Assembly (NCBI GenBank): GCA_965223255.1
Contig: CBDCWA010000004.1
Location: 2,728,001 to 2,792,000 of the forward strand
Length of the DNA stretch: 64,000 nt
From: CBDCWA01 sp965223255
GTDB lineage: Bacteria > Pseudomonadota > Alphaproteobacteria > Rhizobiales > Hyphomicrobiaceae
Reading direction: 5' to 3'
The notes under the pieces were generated by a model, which made no database searches, was not told the origin of the DNA, and saw only the letters and a list, made by a program, of their open reading frames with translations. Positions 1 through 9,232 of the stretch are shown here, piece after piece. Made by a program: the position numbers and the translations under genes. Each line of letters starts with the position of its first letter. The stretch's first letter is position 1.

Positions 1-300
1 ATGAGACATGTGGTTGATCGCGGTAGAACCGCCGACAACTTTGCCCCGCATGGCATCAATCTCGCGTAGCCCGGTCGATGCCTCCGGTTCGACATCATAC
101 CCCCAGTCATGGCTTCGCCTCGCATGCATGTGGCCCATGCCAAGGGGAATATGGATCAACGGATCGAGATCCTGACCGCCTGCTTCCAGAACCAGGACAG
201 ATGCGTCTGGATCCTCGCCTAGCCGACCGGCCATGACGCAGCCAGCCGTACCGGCACCAACAATCACATAGTCGTATTCCTCTCGCCCGATGGCTCCCAT
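1..300 (-). CDS. GMC-family FAD oxidoreductase, N-terminal 100 residues (runs off the window)
   Basis: The reverse strand from the ATG at 300 encodes a Rossmann FAD-binding start, VIVGAGTAGCVMAGRL (about residues 12-27), and later RGKVVGGSTAIN, the first signature of glucose-methanol-choline oxidoreductases. The family oxidises alcohols with FAD (choline dehydrogenase, alcohol dehydrogenases). Only the N-terminus lies in the window; the gene continues beyond base 1, so the His/Asn catalytic pair and the substrate cannot be judged. It starts 4 bases after the stop of the amidohydrolase upstream, so the two are very probably co-transcribed. Confidence 0.9.
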   Translation of the reverse strand, partial: MGAIGREEYDYVIVGAGTAGCVMAGRLGEDPDASVLVLEAGGQDLDPLIHIPLGMGHMHARRSHDWGYDVEPEASTGLREIDAMRGKVVGGSTAINHMSH

Positions 301-304
301 GGGG

Positions 305-1333
305 CTAGTCCAGGCCATAGAACCGCGCGGGGTTCTGCCCCAGGATCTTATCTACTGTCTCTGCTCCAATCTCGGGCTTGTCGCGAAGCAGGCGCAACGC
401 TTCGATTTCGGTTGAAGAGTCAGAATGACCGTAGTCGGTTCCAATGATCAGGTTATCGCTCCCGACAGCATTGAGGATATAAGGCAGGTCGTCCGTGATC
501 TCGCAAGTGACGTAGATGCGGTTGGCGCCAAGCAGGTCAGCCGGCAACTCCTTGCCGCGCCGCTTGAAGCGATGGCGCAGGTCATTGATTACATAAGGCA
601 GCCAGTTGGCGCAGGCTTCTATGATACCCCAGCGGACGCGCGGAAACCTTGACGGCGTCTCATGCATAATGAGGGAATGGAATGCCCCGACGGTCGGCAG
701 CTTGAACTTTGTGAAAGTCGTATCCTTTGCGTAGAAGTCATGTGTGGTGAAGCTGCCGTTCCCCAAGTGTATGGCAATCGGCAAATCGAGATCACCGGCA
801 ATTTCATAGAGCGGATCAAAATAGGAATCGGATATGTGGCGCTCGTTTTCCAGACACCTCATGAAAATACCGCACGCACCGTTGTCCTTGCAGAATTCCA
901 GCTCGGCCCGCGCCATATCGAGTGAGAGAATTGGAGGAACCGCGACCCAACGCAACCGCCCCCTTCCCAACTTCCAAATGTCTGCAAGCCACCGGTTGTA
1001 GCTTCGGCACAATGCGAATTCGATGGGAGCCCGGTCCACGATCGGCCGAAGCATGAGGGTGGGAAAAAGGACCTGAATATCGACCGCGAGCTCATCCATA
1101 TGGCGAATCCGCAATTCCACGTCGCGCATTTCCCGGGACTCCTCGGGAACATCGAGGCCGAGGTTTACTTCCCGGTCGTGGATCCGCTTGTCCAAGAGCC
1201 AGTATTCCTGCGCGGCTCCATTCGTTGCCTTGCCGCTGACCAATTGGGGCAGGTACTTACGCTCATGTTCTTCCAGGTAACTCCAAGTCTCCATCGTTTC
1301 GATAACATGTGCGTCGGAATCTATTGTCGGCAC
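305..1333 (-). CDS. Amidohydrolase family 2 (ACMSD/decarboxylase-like) protein
   Basis: A TIM-barrel metal-dependent hydrolase of the Amidohydro_2 group, which contains ACMSD, gamma-resorcylate and other aromatic-acid decarboxylases. Visible metal sites are the N-terminal IDSDAHV, the later IHLGNG and the C-terminal GTDYGHSD. The open frame extends to 1498, but the first 55 residues do not look like the family. The GTG at 1333 gives a protein of 342 aa starting just before the DxDxH-like strand, with GGGAG 9 bases upstream, so I prefer that start. It precedes the GMC oxidoreductase by 4 bases. The substrate is unknown; a decarboxylase or hydrolase of a carboxylated ring or lactone is the family expectation. 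Confidence 0.85.
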   Translation of the reverse strand: MPTIDSDAHVIETMETWSYLEEHERKYLPQLVSGKATNGAAQEYWLLDKRIHDREVNLGLDVPEESREMRDVELRIRHMDELAVDIQVLFPTLMLRPIVDRAPIEFALCRSYNRWLADIWKLGRGRLRWVAVPPILSLDMARAELEFCKDNGACGIFMRCLENERHISDSYFDPLYEIAGDLDLPIAIHLGNGSFTTHDFYAKDTTFTKFKLPTVGAFHSLIMHETPSRFPRVRWGIIEACANWLPYVINDLRHRFKRRGKELPADLLGANRIYVTCEITDDLPYILNAVGSDNLIIGTDYGHSDSSTEIEALRLLRDKPEIGAETVDKILGQNPARFYGLD

Positions 1334-1978
1334 TCTGGTGTACTCCCATGACTTGGAGCGATAACTCCACGTTGAACCGATAATGCGCGCGTCATTACTG
1401 CACCTGAGACGATCTCTCTTCAGGCCCGGTTCGTCAAGTTGAACGCCTTTGGATACCAACACATCATGCGAAGTCAGGAAATGTGGCGTCTGCAGCATCT
1501 CCTTCGCGTTAAGTGAAAGGCGTGTTCAGAAAGCGTCACGGTGGACCGCGCGCTAGGCGCTCGCCTACCAGGTCGGGATATCCGGACTGCGGGGGCTGAA
1601 GAGATGCCTCTGCACAATGGTTCTCCCAAAGTCCTTCCAACGACCAATATCGCCGTTCTCTGGGGCTCGTCGTTGGTACCCTTACCCCTGCCACGATCCC
1701 GAAGGTCCGCAGTTAGTCTTTTTCCACCGGGCGTAATCTGTCGGTATGACGACCGCATTGCCGCTGATGCTGTTGGAAAACTCCTGATCAGCCAAATCTG
1801 TTATATGATAATCTGTTGTCCGCTAGTTCCACATTCTTCGAGGCATTTCGAATGGGCATATCGGCATGAAGCCGATGCTGAAATCGTATTGCTGACCGTC
1901 GGCTAATAAATTGGCCTCTCGAAGGAACCAAAATAGTTTTGCAACAGTATTCCACGAGTAGCTGACTTCTCTTCCTTG
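1334..1978. other. Intergenic stretch, no convincing gene
   Basis: Open frames here on both strands have no recognisable family, no good ribosome site and no coding-like composition. A direct repeat of AATCTGTT at 1795-1802 and 1810-1817, 15 bp apart, flanks an AT-rich TTATATGATAA. It may be part of a promoter or operator for the amidohydrolase/GMC pair, but nothing further supports this. Confidence 0.4.
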
Positions 1979-2416
1979 TTAGGCCACAAGGCCAATCACC
2001 ACGCCTTGAACGAACATCACCAGAAACCAATGGCCAGCAACGATAAGCGTCAGACTGACGGGGCGCCCCTCATACCTGTGATTGGCCATCGTGGTGCCTA
2101 CGACAAAGCCGATCCATACGAGGCCAGCGGCGATTAGGCTCGCACGCACCGAGATCGTGGCCCCTGAAGCATGCCAAGTCACGCCGAATAGCGCCAACGC
2201 CACCAGGGCGTAACAAACGCCGGTGATGAGATAAGTGCCGATAGGTCGGCTGGGGCGCGCGGCCTCCAGCATCAAAGATGCTGCCCGCCGCCAAGCCTTG
2301 CCCAGGATTGCGTGATAGGCCATGCCGATGACAATAGCGCCTGCGGTCGCGAGCGCGACGGCGATCAATGCCTTAGCGGTTAGTTGAGACGCGACATTTG
2401 TGAGAAAGGCGATCAT
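1979..2416 (-). CDS. DUF1761-like four-helix membrane protein
   Basis: A 145-residue hydrophobic protein with about four transmembrane helices (around residues 10-33, 60-80, 88-108 and 118-143) and the AYHAILGKAWRRA stretch after the first helix, which resembles DUF1761 proteins. The frame is open to 2509, but the ATG at 2416 has GGAGG 9 bases upstream and begins directly with a hydrophobic helix, so it is the better start. No function is known for this family. The gene stands alone between non-coding stretches. Confidence 0.7.
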   Translation of the reverse strand: MIAFLTNVASQLTAKALIAVALATAGAIVIGMAYHAILGKAWRRAASLMLEAARPSRPIGTYLITGVCYALVALALFGVTWHASGATISVRASLIAAGLVWIGFVVGTTMANHRYEGRPVSLTLIVAGHWFLVMFVQGVVIGLVA

Positions 2417-2815
2417 GTCAGTTTCCCTCCGGTTTCGCCGTCCGATGGTCGTTGATCGATGTGCGTCGGCCATGGCCGTGAACACCGACACCGTTTTCTC
2501 GATTGCCATGTTCTAATTTTGGTTGCAGACAACAGCAATGCCAAAAGAAGACAGCAACAGATCAAAATCTGGCAGCCACTGACGAGTTGCGCGTCTAGAA
2601 TAACGGAGCGATGACGCGGTAGGTCTCCCATGTCCACTATCGGTGTCAAATTTGTCATGGACTTGTAAGGCAGCGACCGTCGATAAATGACTGTCTACGG
2701 TCACCGTGCCGCTGCGCAACACAAATGTTGCATCGAAACCGATGATGGACGCCCTCTTTTTCGCAATGGGCCATGTGTGGTGGGCTAACACGCTACGATT
2801 GCGTAAAAAATTGGT
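2417..2815. other. Intergenic stretch, no gene seen
   Basis: A 154-codon open frame on the reverse strand (2513-2977) overlaps the start of the forward gene at 2816 and has no recognisable domain. Nothing else was recognised in this gap. Confidence 0.4.
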
Positions 2816-3547
2816 ATGGGGATAGCCGAGGTCTACGTAAGGGCCATGACACAACATAATTCTACAAACGTTTCCCGCCTTCCCGACGCCGTCGCTCTTT
2901 TGGCGAACCGGCTCGGTTGCGAAACCGACAGCAAGATTCGCGCTGTCGAGCTGCGACAGACAGGCCAAATGCGGCAAAACAAGGCATCAAAGTGGATGTC
3001 ATTCAAAGCCCATCAAACCATTGACGTTAGACGATGTGCCTTCGAATGGAATGCACGCACAGGCCCATTCAACCTCGTCCATGTAAGGGATACATTCGAC
3101 GACCAACATGGCACACTCTCGGTTGCCCTTCTTGGGGTAATACCGATTGCGCGCGCGCCGCGTTCGCCGGAAATCGATCGAGGTGAACTTATGCGATACT
3201 TGGCTGAACTGGCTTGGGCGCCCGATGCGATACTGGCCAACGCCGACCTGGATTGGCACGTCGAGGACGAAAATCACTTAGTTGTCAAAACCTGCTATCA
3301 GTCTCGACAGGTTGAGTTGAAAATTAAACTCGACCAGGATGGACTGGTCGTTGAGGTCTTCGCAAATGACCGACCCCGGGCAGTCAAAGGTGGGTTTGAA
3401 TCTGGCGCTTGGCGCGGCGTTTTCTCGAAATATGAGCGTCGAGTAGGGCGGAACATCCCGACATGCGCAGAGGTAGGCTGGATCACCAATGACGAGTATG
3501 AGCCAGTTTGGCGCGGAGAATTGACGGCATGGCGCGTCGTTTCTTAG
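2816..3547 (+). CDS. DUF6544-like uncharacterised protein
   Basis: A 243-residue soluble protein. The second half carries the pattern I associate with DUF6544/DUF6920 proteins: RGELMRYLAELAWAPDAIL, a WHVEDENHLVV strand, an acidic turn around DQDGLVVEV, GAWRGVFSKYERRVGRNIP and a final aromatic WRGELTAWRVV. No catalytic site is known and no signal peptide is evident. The start is uncertain: 2816 and an in-frame ATG at 2846 are both possible and neither has a strong ribosome site. It is monocistronic as far as can be seen. Confidence 0.7.
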   Translation: MGIAEVYVRAMTQHNSTNVSRLPDAVALLANRLGCETDSKIRAVELRQTGQMRQNKASKWMSFKAHQTIDVRRCAFEWNARTGPFNLVHVRDTFDDQHGTLSVALLGVIPIARAPRSPEIDRGELMRYLAELAWAPDAILANADLDWHVEDENHLVVKTCYQSRQVELKIKLDQDGLVVEVFANDRPRAVKGGFESGAWRGVFSKYERRVGRNIPTCAEVGWITNDEYEPVWRGELTAWRVVS

Positions 3548-3910
3548 TCGCGACGGGGGCACCAATAAGCATCGGGGAGCCTCACCGCAGGGCCCCTCAT
3601 CCCCGCCCCTCATCCCCCAAGACCGTAAGTTGCCGACAGGTTGCTCTAAAGGTGACGCGATTGGCCCAAATTTGACCGTTATTCCGAACCGCACCGCAAC
3701 GAAACGTTGAAGCGGGCCAACAGCCGTCTTCCTGACTATTCTCCAACACTCCTGAGGCCCACGCGGAAAGCTAAATATTCTTGCTTTTTGTTGGAGCCTC
3801 CATCGTGCTGTGTTAGCGTAATGCAACCTTTATCGAAATTTGGACGCCTACCTCGGTGTGGAACAACCGTTCCTGCGATGAAGCGGCCACAGCAAAAGAG
3901 TTCTCAGACC

Positions 3911-5194
3911 ATGCAGTCAAGTTCCGCCAAGATTCTTACCACGGCAACCGTTATAGCCTTGTCGACAGTCTGGGTTCCGGATAGCCGGGCGGACAAAGTG
4001 GCTGACTTCTATAAGGGGAAGGGGTTCCAGATCCACGTCGGATTTGCGGCGGGCGGTGGTTACGATCGCTATGCACGCTTTCTGAGCCGTTACATGGGTC
4101 GCCACATACCGGGCAAACCTAGTATCGTAGTAAAGAACCGCACCGGCAGCGCGACAATCCAGCTAACAAATGTTCTATATAACGTTGGTCCATTCGATGG
4201 TTCGGTAATGGGAATGGTGGCCCGAGGTGTCCCCACTCATCGGCTATTGGGTGGCAAGGGCGACAAATACGACCCAACAAAGTTTAACTGGGTTGGGAGC
4301 ATGAATAATGAGGTTAGCCTTTGCATGCTGTCCGCGAGGACAAAGGTTAAGACGTTTGGTGAGCTTCTGAACAAAGAAGTCATCGTCGGCGGCCAGGGTG
4401 CAACTTCAGACGCTGACCAATTTACCAACTTCCTCAAGAACCTGATGGGCGCAAAGCTTCGATTGATCACCGGATTTCCAGGAACAGCGTTTACAGTGCT
4501 CGCACTCGATCGTGGTGAAGTCGACGGCATGTGCGGTTGGTCGTGGAGCAGCGTGCAGAAAATGCGCGGTAAGGATGTCAAATCGGGTAAGATTTATCCA
4601 GTGTTACAGATGGCGCTGAAGAAGCACCCCGATTTGCCCAACGTACCGCTCATAACCGATATCGCGCGCAACGATAGCCAACGTCAGCAGATGGAGCTGA
4701 TGTTCTCACGCCAGACCATCGGCCGTCCATTCATGCTTCCCCCCAAAGTGCCAGCAGAGCGCGTGAAGGCTATACGTACAGCGTTTGTTAACACGATGAA
4801 GGATCCTGAGTTTATTGCCGAAGCGAAGAGAACCAAAACCGAAGTCCAGTGGGTTTCTGGTGAAGAGGTTCAGGCTCTCATTGAACGCGTGTTGGCGACT
4901 CCGAAAGACATCGTCGAGGCCACCAGAAAAAACGTTTTCCCGAAAGGGCCGGTAGAGAAAGCCAAACTGAAATACATCACCGCGAAGGGGACGATCACTG
5001 CAGTAAAGCGCGGCGGTCGACGATTGGAACTGACTGTTGATGGAAAGAAGGTCAAAACCAGCATATCGGGAAGCAAGACCAAGGTCACGATTGCTGGGAA
5101 GAAGGCCAAGCGCAAGGATCTTAAGAAAGGTCAGGTCTGCACGATCAGCTACCTTGGTTCGGGCACGCAATCCAAGACCGTTGCTTGCCAGTAG
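3911..5194 (+). CDS. TctC/Bug-family periplasmic binding protein with extra C-terminal domain
   Basis: A periplasmic substrate-binding component of the tripartite tricarboxylate transporter (TTT) type, which captures organic or aromatic acids. The ATG at 3911 gives 427 aa with a signal peptide (K7, hydrophobic core 8-21, likely cleavage after SRA). VGFAAGGGYDRYARFLSRYM is the family's N-terminal ligand-loop region. Residues about 359-427 form an added basic beta-rich domain with SGSKTKVTIAG and two cysteines (GQVCTI and the terminal VACQ). Ordinary TctC proteins lack it, but it recurs in the protein at 11689-13026. No membrane TctA/TctB gene is adjacent, so this is an orphan binding protein. 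An ATG at 3878 is an alternative start. Confidence 0.85.
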   Translation: MQSSSAKILTTATVIALSTVWVPDSRADKVADFYKGKGFQIHVGFAAGGGYDRYARFLSRYMGRHIPGKPSIVVKNRTGSATIQLTNVLYNVGPFDGSVMGMVARGVPTHRLLGGKGDKYDPTKFNWVGSMNNEVSLCMLSARTKVKTFGELLNKEVIVGGQGATSDADQFTNFLKNLMGAKLRLITGFPGTAFTVLALDRGEVDGMCGWSWSSVQKMRGKDVKSGKIYPVLQMALKKHPDLPNVPLITDIARNDSQRQQMELMFSRQTIGRPFMLPPKVPAERVKAIRTAFVNTMKDPEFIAEAKRTKTEVQWVSGEEVQALIERVLATPKDIVEATRKNVFPKGPVEKAKLKYITAKGTITAVKRGGRRLELTVDGKKVKTSISGSKTKVTIAGKKAKRKDLKKGQVCTISYLGSGTQSKTVACQ

Positions 5195-5603
5195 AACAGA
5201 CCCAGCACGACAACTGAGCACGACAACTGGGTATGCACTTAGACGCCGTCTTAGGTCGGTGTAAGGAAGGTCCTTTTTGCAACAGTAAAAAGGGCCAAGC
5301 GAAACGCCAATCTTGATTTGGCGACAATGTCTCGGCTGGGCGAGGACCACGCACAATGCCCGGTGCCGTTCGCCCGCTTTACATCCAAGATCGACTGTCA
5401 TCGCTAGCGGACGGGAACGGCGACGCGATGGACCCGATACCATCCGTCAAGCCGTGCCGCAGCGAAACGTCTGAGACGGCGCATGCGCGGGCAAAGTCGC
5501 CTGAATTCAACTGGCATGGCCTGCACACACATATTATGCGCGCAGACTCGCAAGGTAAACGAGTGGGCACCTGCTCAACGATGTGAGCAGGGCCATCTGT
5601 AGA
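5195..5603. other. Intergenic stretch, no gene seen
   Basis: Contains a short imperfect direct duplication of GCACGACAACTG just after the upstream stop codon. Open frames on both strands at 5356-5586 are antisense to each other and carry no recognisable domain. Confidence 0.4.
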
Positions 5604-5984
5604 CTAGCTGATCATTACTTCTTGGGATGCGACTGCGTCAGGCTTGTGAAGACTGATAACGGTCAACACCGCAGCGCCGTTTGCCCAATAGTACCAGGCA
5701 TCGAGTCCCGCAAACCCGAATACGATCGGGGCCAGAAGAAACACAATGCCGACCGTTAAATCGACAGCCAAGTGCCAAGAATACGGGATGACCCGCCAAA
5801 CACCTAGGTGGTGGTCGGTGGCGAGTGTTAGGGCGAACGCGGCAATCCCGGTTATGAAGGCAAGCCACCATGCAACAGGGTTAGACGTACCCAGTCCTAG
5901 TACAATTGGGGCAAGCATCAAGCTAACCGCGACCGGATAATCCAGATACGCGTGGATGGTTCGTGTTACAAAACGAGGGTCCAT
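5604..5984 (-). CDS. Small SPW-repeat-like membrane protein
   Basis: 126 residues with four hydrophobic helices in two similar halves. Each half has a similar hydrophobic phrase (SLMLAPIVLGLG and FLLAPIVFGFAG) and a tryptophan region (NPVAWWLAF, DAWYYWANGA), resembling the SPW-repeat family of integral membrane proteins. The ATG at 5984 has AAGGA 8 bases upstream; the ATG at 5993 would overlap that site. It lies 67 bases downstream of the YHS gene on the same strand, so it probably shares its TetR-controlled promoter. No function is established. Confidence 0.75.
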   Translation of the reverse strand: MDPRFVTRTIHAYLDYPVAVSLMLAPIVLGLGTSNPVAWWLAFITGIAAFALTLATDHHLGVWRVIPYSWHLAVDLTVGIVFLLAPIVFGFAGLDAWYYWANGAAVLTVISLHKPDAVASQEVMIS

Positions 5985-6051
5985 TTGATTCATCCTTCAA
6001 GTAGGGGGCATGTGGCCCGCGCATTTGCGCGCGGGCCAAAGGTGAATGCGA

Positions 6052-6546
6052 TTAGACGGCAGACGGCACCTTCGTGCGAAGCTTCGGCCAGTTCGTATTG
6101 GCCTTTCTGATTGCACCGGAAACGTCCTTCAGCCAGGCCTTTTGAATGCCTGCATCGAGATTGAGGTAGAGCTTGCCGCCGACGATCTTCCAATAGCGCG
6201 GGTCACCATCGAACTTTGCGCCCACAGATACCCCATAGGCACAATAACCGCCGTATGCTGGCTCGTATTTTCCGGGGTTGGCTTTGAATGCTTCAAGATT
6301 CGCCTTGGATGAGAAGCGATAGGTGGCGTTCTTGTAGACAGTGGCAAACTGCGCATCACCTTGTGTCGGTTTTGCCTTGTTAAAATAGGCAACGACATCA
6401 AAACCATGCACGGCGAGGCCAGGTGCCGGCTTGCCCGCAACAAGGACAATGCCTGTTGAAGTATTCACTTCCGGACCGGCCAATGCCGGCGAGGTCGCCA
6501 TGACCAAACTGGCAAGCGCAATTGAGGCCAGGGATTTTACATTCAT
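6052..6546 (-). CDS. Secreted YHS-domain protein
   Basis: 164 residues: signal peptide (MNVKSLASIALASL, cleavage near ALAG), then a YHS domain of the kind found in secreted proteins of Gram-negatives: AVHGFDVVAYF, TYRFSSKANLEAFKANPGKY, YGGYCAYGVSVG, then a tail with DPRYWKIVGGKLYLNL. YHS domains bind metal or sit beside heavy-metal and redox proteins; the substrate here is unknown. The open frame reaches 6636, but GAAGGAG 8 bases before the ATG at 6546 and the signal peptide fix the start. It faces the TetR gene across a gap holding two operator-like sites, so repression by that protein is likely. Confidence 0.88.
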   Translation of the reverse strand: MNVKSLASIALASLVMATSPALAGPEVNTSTGIVLVAGKPAPGLAVHGFDVVAYFNKAKPTQGDAQFATVYKNATYRFSSKANLEAFKANPGKYEPAYGGYCAYGVSVGAKFDGDPRYWKIVGGKLYLNLDAGIQKAWLKDVSGAIRKANTNWPKLRTKVPSAV

Positions 6547-6608
6547 ATCCAGTACTCCTTCGACTGTGTAGAGAATTGGCAGCGCCATGCATCCGGCGCA
6601 GCACAAAA

Positions 6609-6626
6609 CGATACAGACCTGTATCG
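6609..6626. promoter_or_regulatory. Perfect TetR-type operator palindrome
   Basis: CGATACAG-AC-CTGTATCG is an 18-bp sequence with perfect 8-bp arms. It lies 63 bp upstream of the YHS start codon and in the divergent gap with a TetR gene. This is the expected place and form for the regulator's binding site. Confidence 0.8.
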
Positions 6627-6638
6627 ACACACCCATAA

Positions 6639-6656
6639 GTGTACTAATCTGTATCG
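6639..6656. promoter_or_regulatory. Second, imperfect TetR operator half-site
   Basis: The right arm CTGTATCG of the operator at 6609-6626 is repeated exactly at 6649-6656, while the left arm (6639-6646) keeps only the central TAC. The two site centres are 30 bp apart, about three helical turns, so two dimers could bind the same DNA face. Confidence 0.6.
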
Positions 6657-6795
6657 ATTGTCAATCTTGGCTGTCACCAAGCATCGATCACGTTTTCGTG
6701 CATTATTGCGGTCTCAACTTGAATAGCTGGCTTGAAGAAGACCTCGGTTTCCCTCATAACGATACTAGATAGTATTGCCAAAGCAGAGTGTGGGA

Positions 6796-7371
6796 ATGAA
6801 GCGAGCAGAGAAACGAGAGCACTTGGTCGAAGTTGCAGCCAGAATCTTCAACAGGCTTGGATACCATGGGGCTGGTATTGATCAGGTCATTGCTGAATCG
6901 GGAATTGCAAAGACAACGCTCTACCGACACTTCGAATCAAAGGAAGACCTCATCGTTGCGGTATTGAGACGAATTGACGAGCAGTACCGGGACCGCATGC
7001 GCCAGACTGTCGACAAACTTGCGACCTCACCACGGGACAAACTTATTGCGACATTTGACTTTCTTGAGTCGTGGTTCAGCGACACTTCTTTTTATGGGTG
7101 TCCATTCATGAGTGCAGCTGCAGAGTACAGCGACCGGCACAGTCCGGTGTTCATGGAATCCTCTACACACAAGCGTTTGGTCTTGGCATACTTCGAAGAA
7201 CTCGCACGAGCAGCGAAGCTTAAAGAACCAAAACGCGTCGCCAGCGAAATTAACCTGCTGCATGAGGGGGCAACAGCCGTCGCGCATATTTCAGGAGAAG
7301 CACGCGAAGCACGTAGAGCAAAATCTATGGCGGCAACTCTTGTTCAACGCTCGATGCGCAGTAGAAAATAG
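6796..7371 (+). CDS. TetR/AcrR-family transcriptional repressor
   Basis: 191 residues (198 if the TTG at 6775 is used). The N-terminal helix-turn-helix is typical: REHLVEVAARIFNRLGYHG, IDQVIAESGIAKTTLYRHFE, SKEDLIVAVL. The C-terminal ligand domain includes ESWFSDTSFYGCPFMSAAAE, similar to the YxAF-like subgroup that senses small organic molecules. It is transcribed away from the YHS/SPW pair, and the palindrome at 6609-6626 lies between them, so it probably represses that pair and itself. Neither start has a strong ribosome site. The ligand is unknown. Confidence 0.92.
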   Translation: MKRAEKREHLVEVAARIFNRLGYHGAGIDQVIAESGIAKTTLYRHFESKEDLIVAVLRRIDEQYRDRMRQTVDKLATSPRDKLIATFDFLESWFSDTSFYGCPFMSAAAEYSDRHSPVFMESSTHKRLVLAYFEELARAAKLKEPKRVASEINLLHEGATAVAHISGEAREARRAKSMAATLVQRSMRSRK

Positions 7372-7686
7372 GCCTATCGGTCAATAAGAGTTTGCGATTG
7401 GCGGGGTCCTAGCGCTTAGCTATTAGTCCGCCTTGGGCCATTTTCGGAACAAGGCAAGACGTCTTATTGGGCATCGGCCAGGCGGGAAAATAAACCCAAT
7501 TTGACTTGCTTCACCGGTAACTCTCAAAGCGGGCCTAACAATATCACGTGGACTTTTAATGCAGATTGAGCGCAAGTAATATCAGATTGGCCCACGGATC
7601 GCTGCCGCAGTTATCCCTCTGAAGTTTCCATCGCTCAAGGGCGTTGGTCAGACCGAATTAAAGAGCATTGTACGACCTTTCAATAC
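7372..7686. other. Intergenic stretch, no gene seen
   Basis: About 315 bp between the TetR gene and the MFS transporter. It probably holds the MFS promoter; no clear terminator hairpin or operator was recognised. Confidence 0.4.
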
Positions 7687-8967
7687 GTGCCATTGAGCCA
7701 ATTGAGGAACCAATTGGGGGGGGCGAGTTTGACTAAAGAGACCGGTACTCAAAACGCAGCCGATGACCGGCCTGAGGTACCGCTCAAGGTTCAATCGGCG
7801 GTTTACGCGACGGGCGCTTTCGCGAGTTCCACCGATCATATGATCAATATCATTCTGCCCCTTTGGGCCGTCGCAATAGGCGCGTCTCCGTTCATGATTG
7901 GCATCATCATTGGTGCGCGCCATTTTCTGACGGCGTTCTTGTCGATCCATGGTGGTGCAATGATGGATCGGATTGGTACGCGTCGCGTTCTCATTGTGCT
8001 GGGTGTAATTGCAACGGTTGCGCCACTATTGTTTCCAGTCTTGCCATTTATATGGGCGGCCATCGTCCTCCAGATGATTATTGGGCTTGCCACGAATTAC
8101 GGTTGGATGGGCGCGCAGGCGCAAATCGGAAATATAATGAAAGGCAATCCGTTTTACGCCGGGCGGCTAACCTTTTCACTCCGACTTGGTCAGCTCGTTG
8201 CGCCACCCCTTGCTGGTTTTGCCTGGGACACGGGCGGGGCATGGGCAGCATTCGCGGTACTCAGCGCATGGGGCGCAGGCCTTCTTACCTCGTCTTATTT
8301 GCTGCCGAGGGGTGAATTTGATCCGGAGCCCGGCGCGGTGAAGTTTTCCGACGTTATGCCAAGGCTTAGTGACTATGTTGATGCGTTTCGTCTACTGGTG
8401 ATTCCCACGGTCGTACTTGTTGTACTGGTATCGGTACTCAGGATGGCTGGTATCGGTATGCAGGCCTCCTTCTATGTCATTTATCTACAGCAACTTGGTT
8501 ATGCGGGAACCGTTATAGGTCTTCTCATCTCTGCCGGCAGCATCCTCGGCTTTGCCGGCGCTCTCTCCGTATCACCGCTCACACGATTATTTTCGCGCAA
8601 TAGCCTGCTACTAGCAAGCATCGGAGCAAGCGTTCTATTTGTTGCCATCACGCCGCTGATCGCGAGCATCTTTGCATTTCTATTGATCGCTTCTGCATTA
8701 CGCGGTGGCGCGATGGGATTGTCACAGCCATTGATGATTTCAATATTGGGAAACGCAGCTGGGCCAGGCAATCAGGGCAAAGCAGTAGGCCTTCGCACCA
8801 CGGCCAACCGCGTAACGTCGATGATCATCCCCGTTATCATGGGCACCATTGTCGAATTTGCTGGCATCGAGACCAGCTTCTTGGTCGTCGGACCGGTGTT
8901 GATTGTCCTTGTCATTGCCCTCGCTATGATCATGGGCCGGCGTGCCGGTCAACAGAACGAGGGATAG
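7687..8967 (+). CDS. Major facilitator superfamily transporter
   Basis: A 426-residue membrane protein with about twelve hydrophobic segments. The loop between helices 2 and 3 reads GGAMMDRIGTRRVLIVLG, the MFS loop motif (G-x-x-x-D-R-x-G-x-R-R), and a weaker copy, LSVSPLTRLFSRNSLL, follows helix 8. It is an inner-membrane secondary transporter with an unknown substrate; its place before aromatic-acid genes suggests an organic acid or drug. GTG at 7687 has no ribosome site, and TTG at 7729, preceded by a G-rich run and GCGAG, is a plausible alternative that removes 14 residues. Confidence 0.88.
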   Translation: MPLSQLRNQLGGASLTKETGTQNAADDRPEVPLKVQSAVYATGAFASSTDHMINIILPLWAVAIGASPFMIGIIIGARHFLTAFLSIHGGAMMDRIGTRRVLIVLGVIATVAPLLFPVLPFIWAAIVLQMIIGLATNYGWMGAQAQIGNIMKGNPFYAGRLTFSLRLGQLVAPPLAGFAWDTGGAWAAFAVLSAWGAGLLTSSYLLPRGEFDPEPGAVKFSDVMPRLSDYVDAFRLLVIPTVVLVVLVSVLRMAGIGMQASFYVIYLQQLGYAGTVIGLLISAGSILGFAGALSVSPLTRLFSRNSLLLASIGASVLFVAITPLIASIFAFLLIASALRGGAMGLSQPLMISILGNAAGPGNQGKAVGLRTTANRVTSMIIPVIMGTIVEFAGIETSFLVVGPVLIVLVIALAMIMGRRAGQQNEG

Positions 8968-9232
8968 TGCGCACCTAGGCTTGTTCACCCCTGAAAACCA
9001 GACATTACCCGCCACCACGCGCACATGGACGGACAGGGTTACAGCCGGGCAGGGCAGCAATTATTGTTGACTTGCACGATCCCAATCATAGCCCTGCGAA
9101 GCGCATTACCGGCGTCCTAATGACGTTGAGATAGCACATCACGGTCTTACGGATTCATAAGTTGTCGAACTTGCGAACCATTCAAAAGAGTATCGGTTCA
9201 AAATTGGCCCTGTAATACGTACCAATTCGCAA

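Noticed and set aside
1474..1758. 94-codon reverse open frame upstream of the amidohydrolase
   Set aside because: No domain, no ribosome site, and it overlaps another open frame on the forward strand; reads like chance.
2513..2977. 154-codon reverse open frame
   Set aside because: Overlaps the start of the better-supported forward DUF6544-like gene and has no recognisable family.
4706..5443. 245-codon reverse open frame opposite the first TctC-like gene
   Set aside because: Antisense to a clear gene and lacking any domain.
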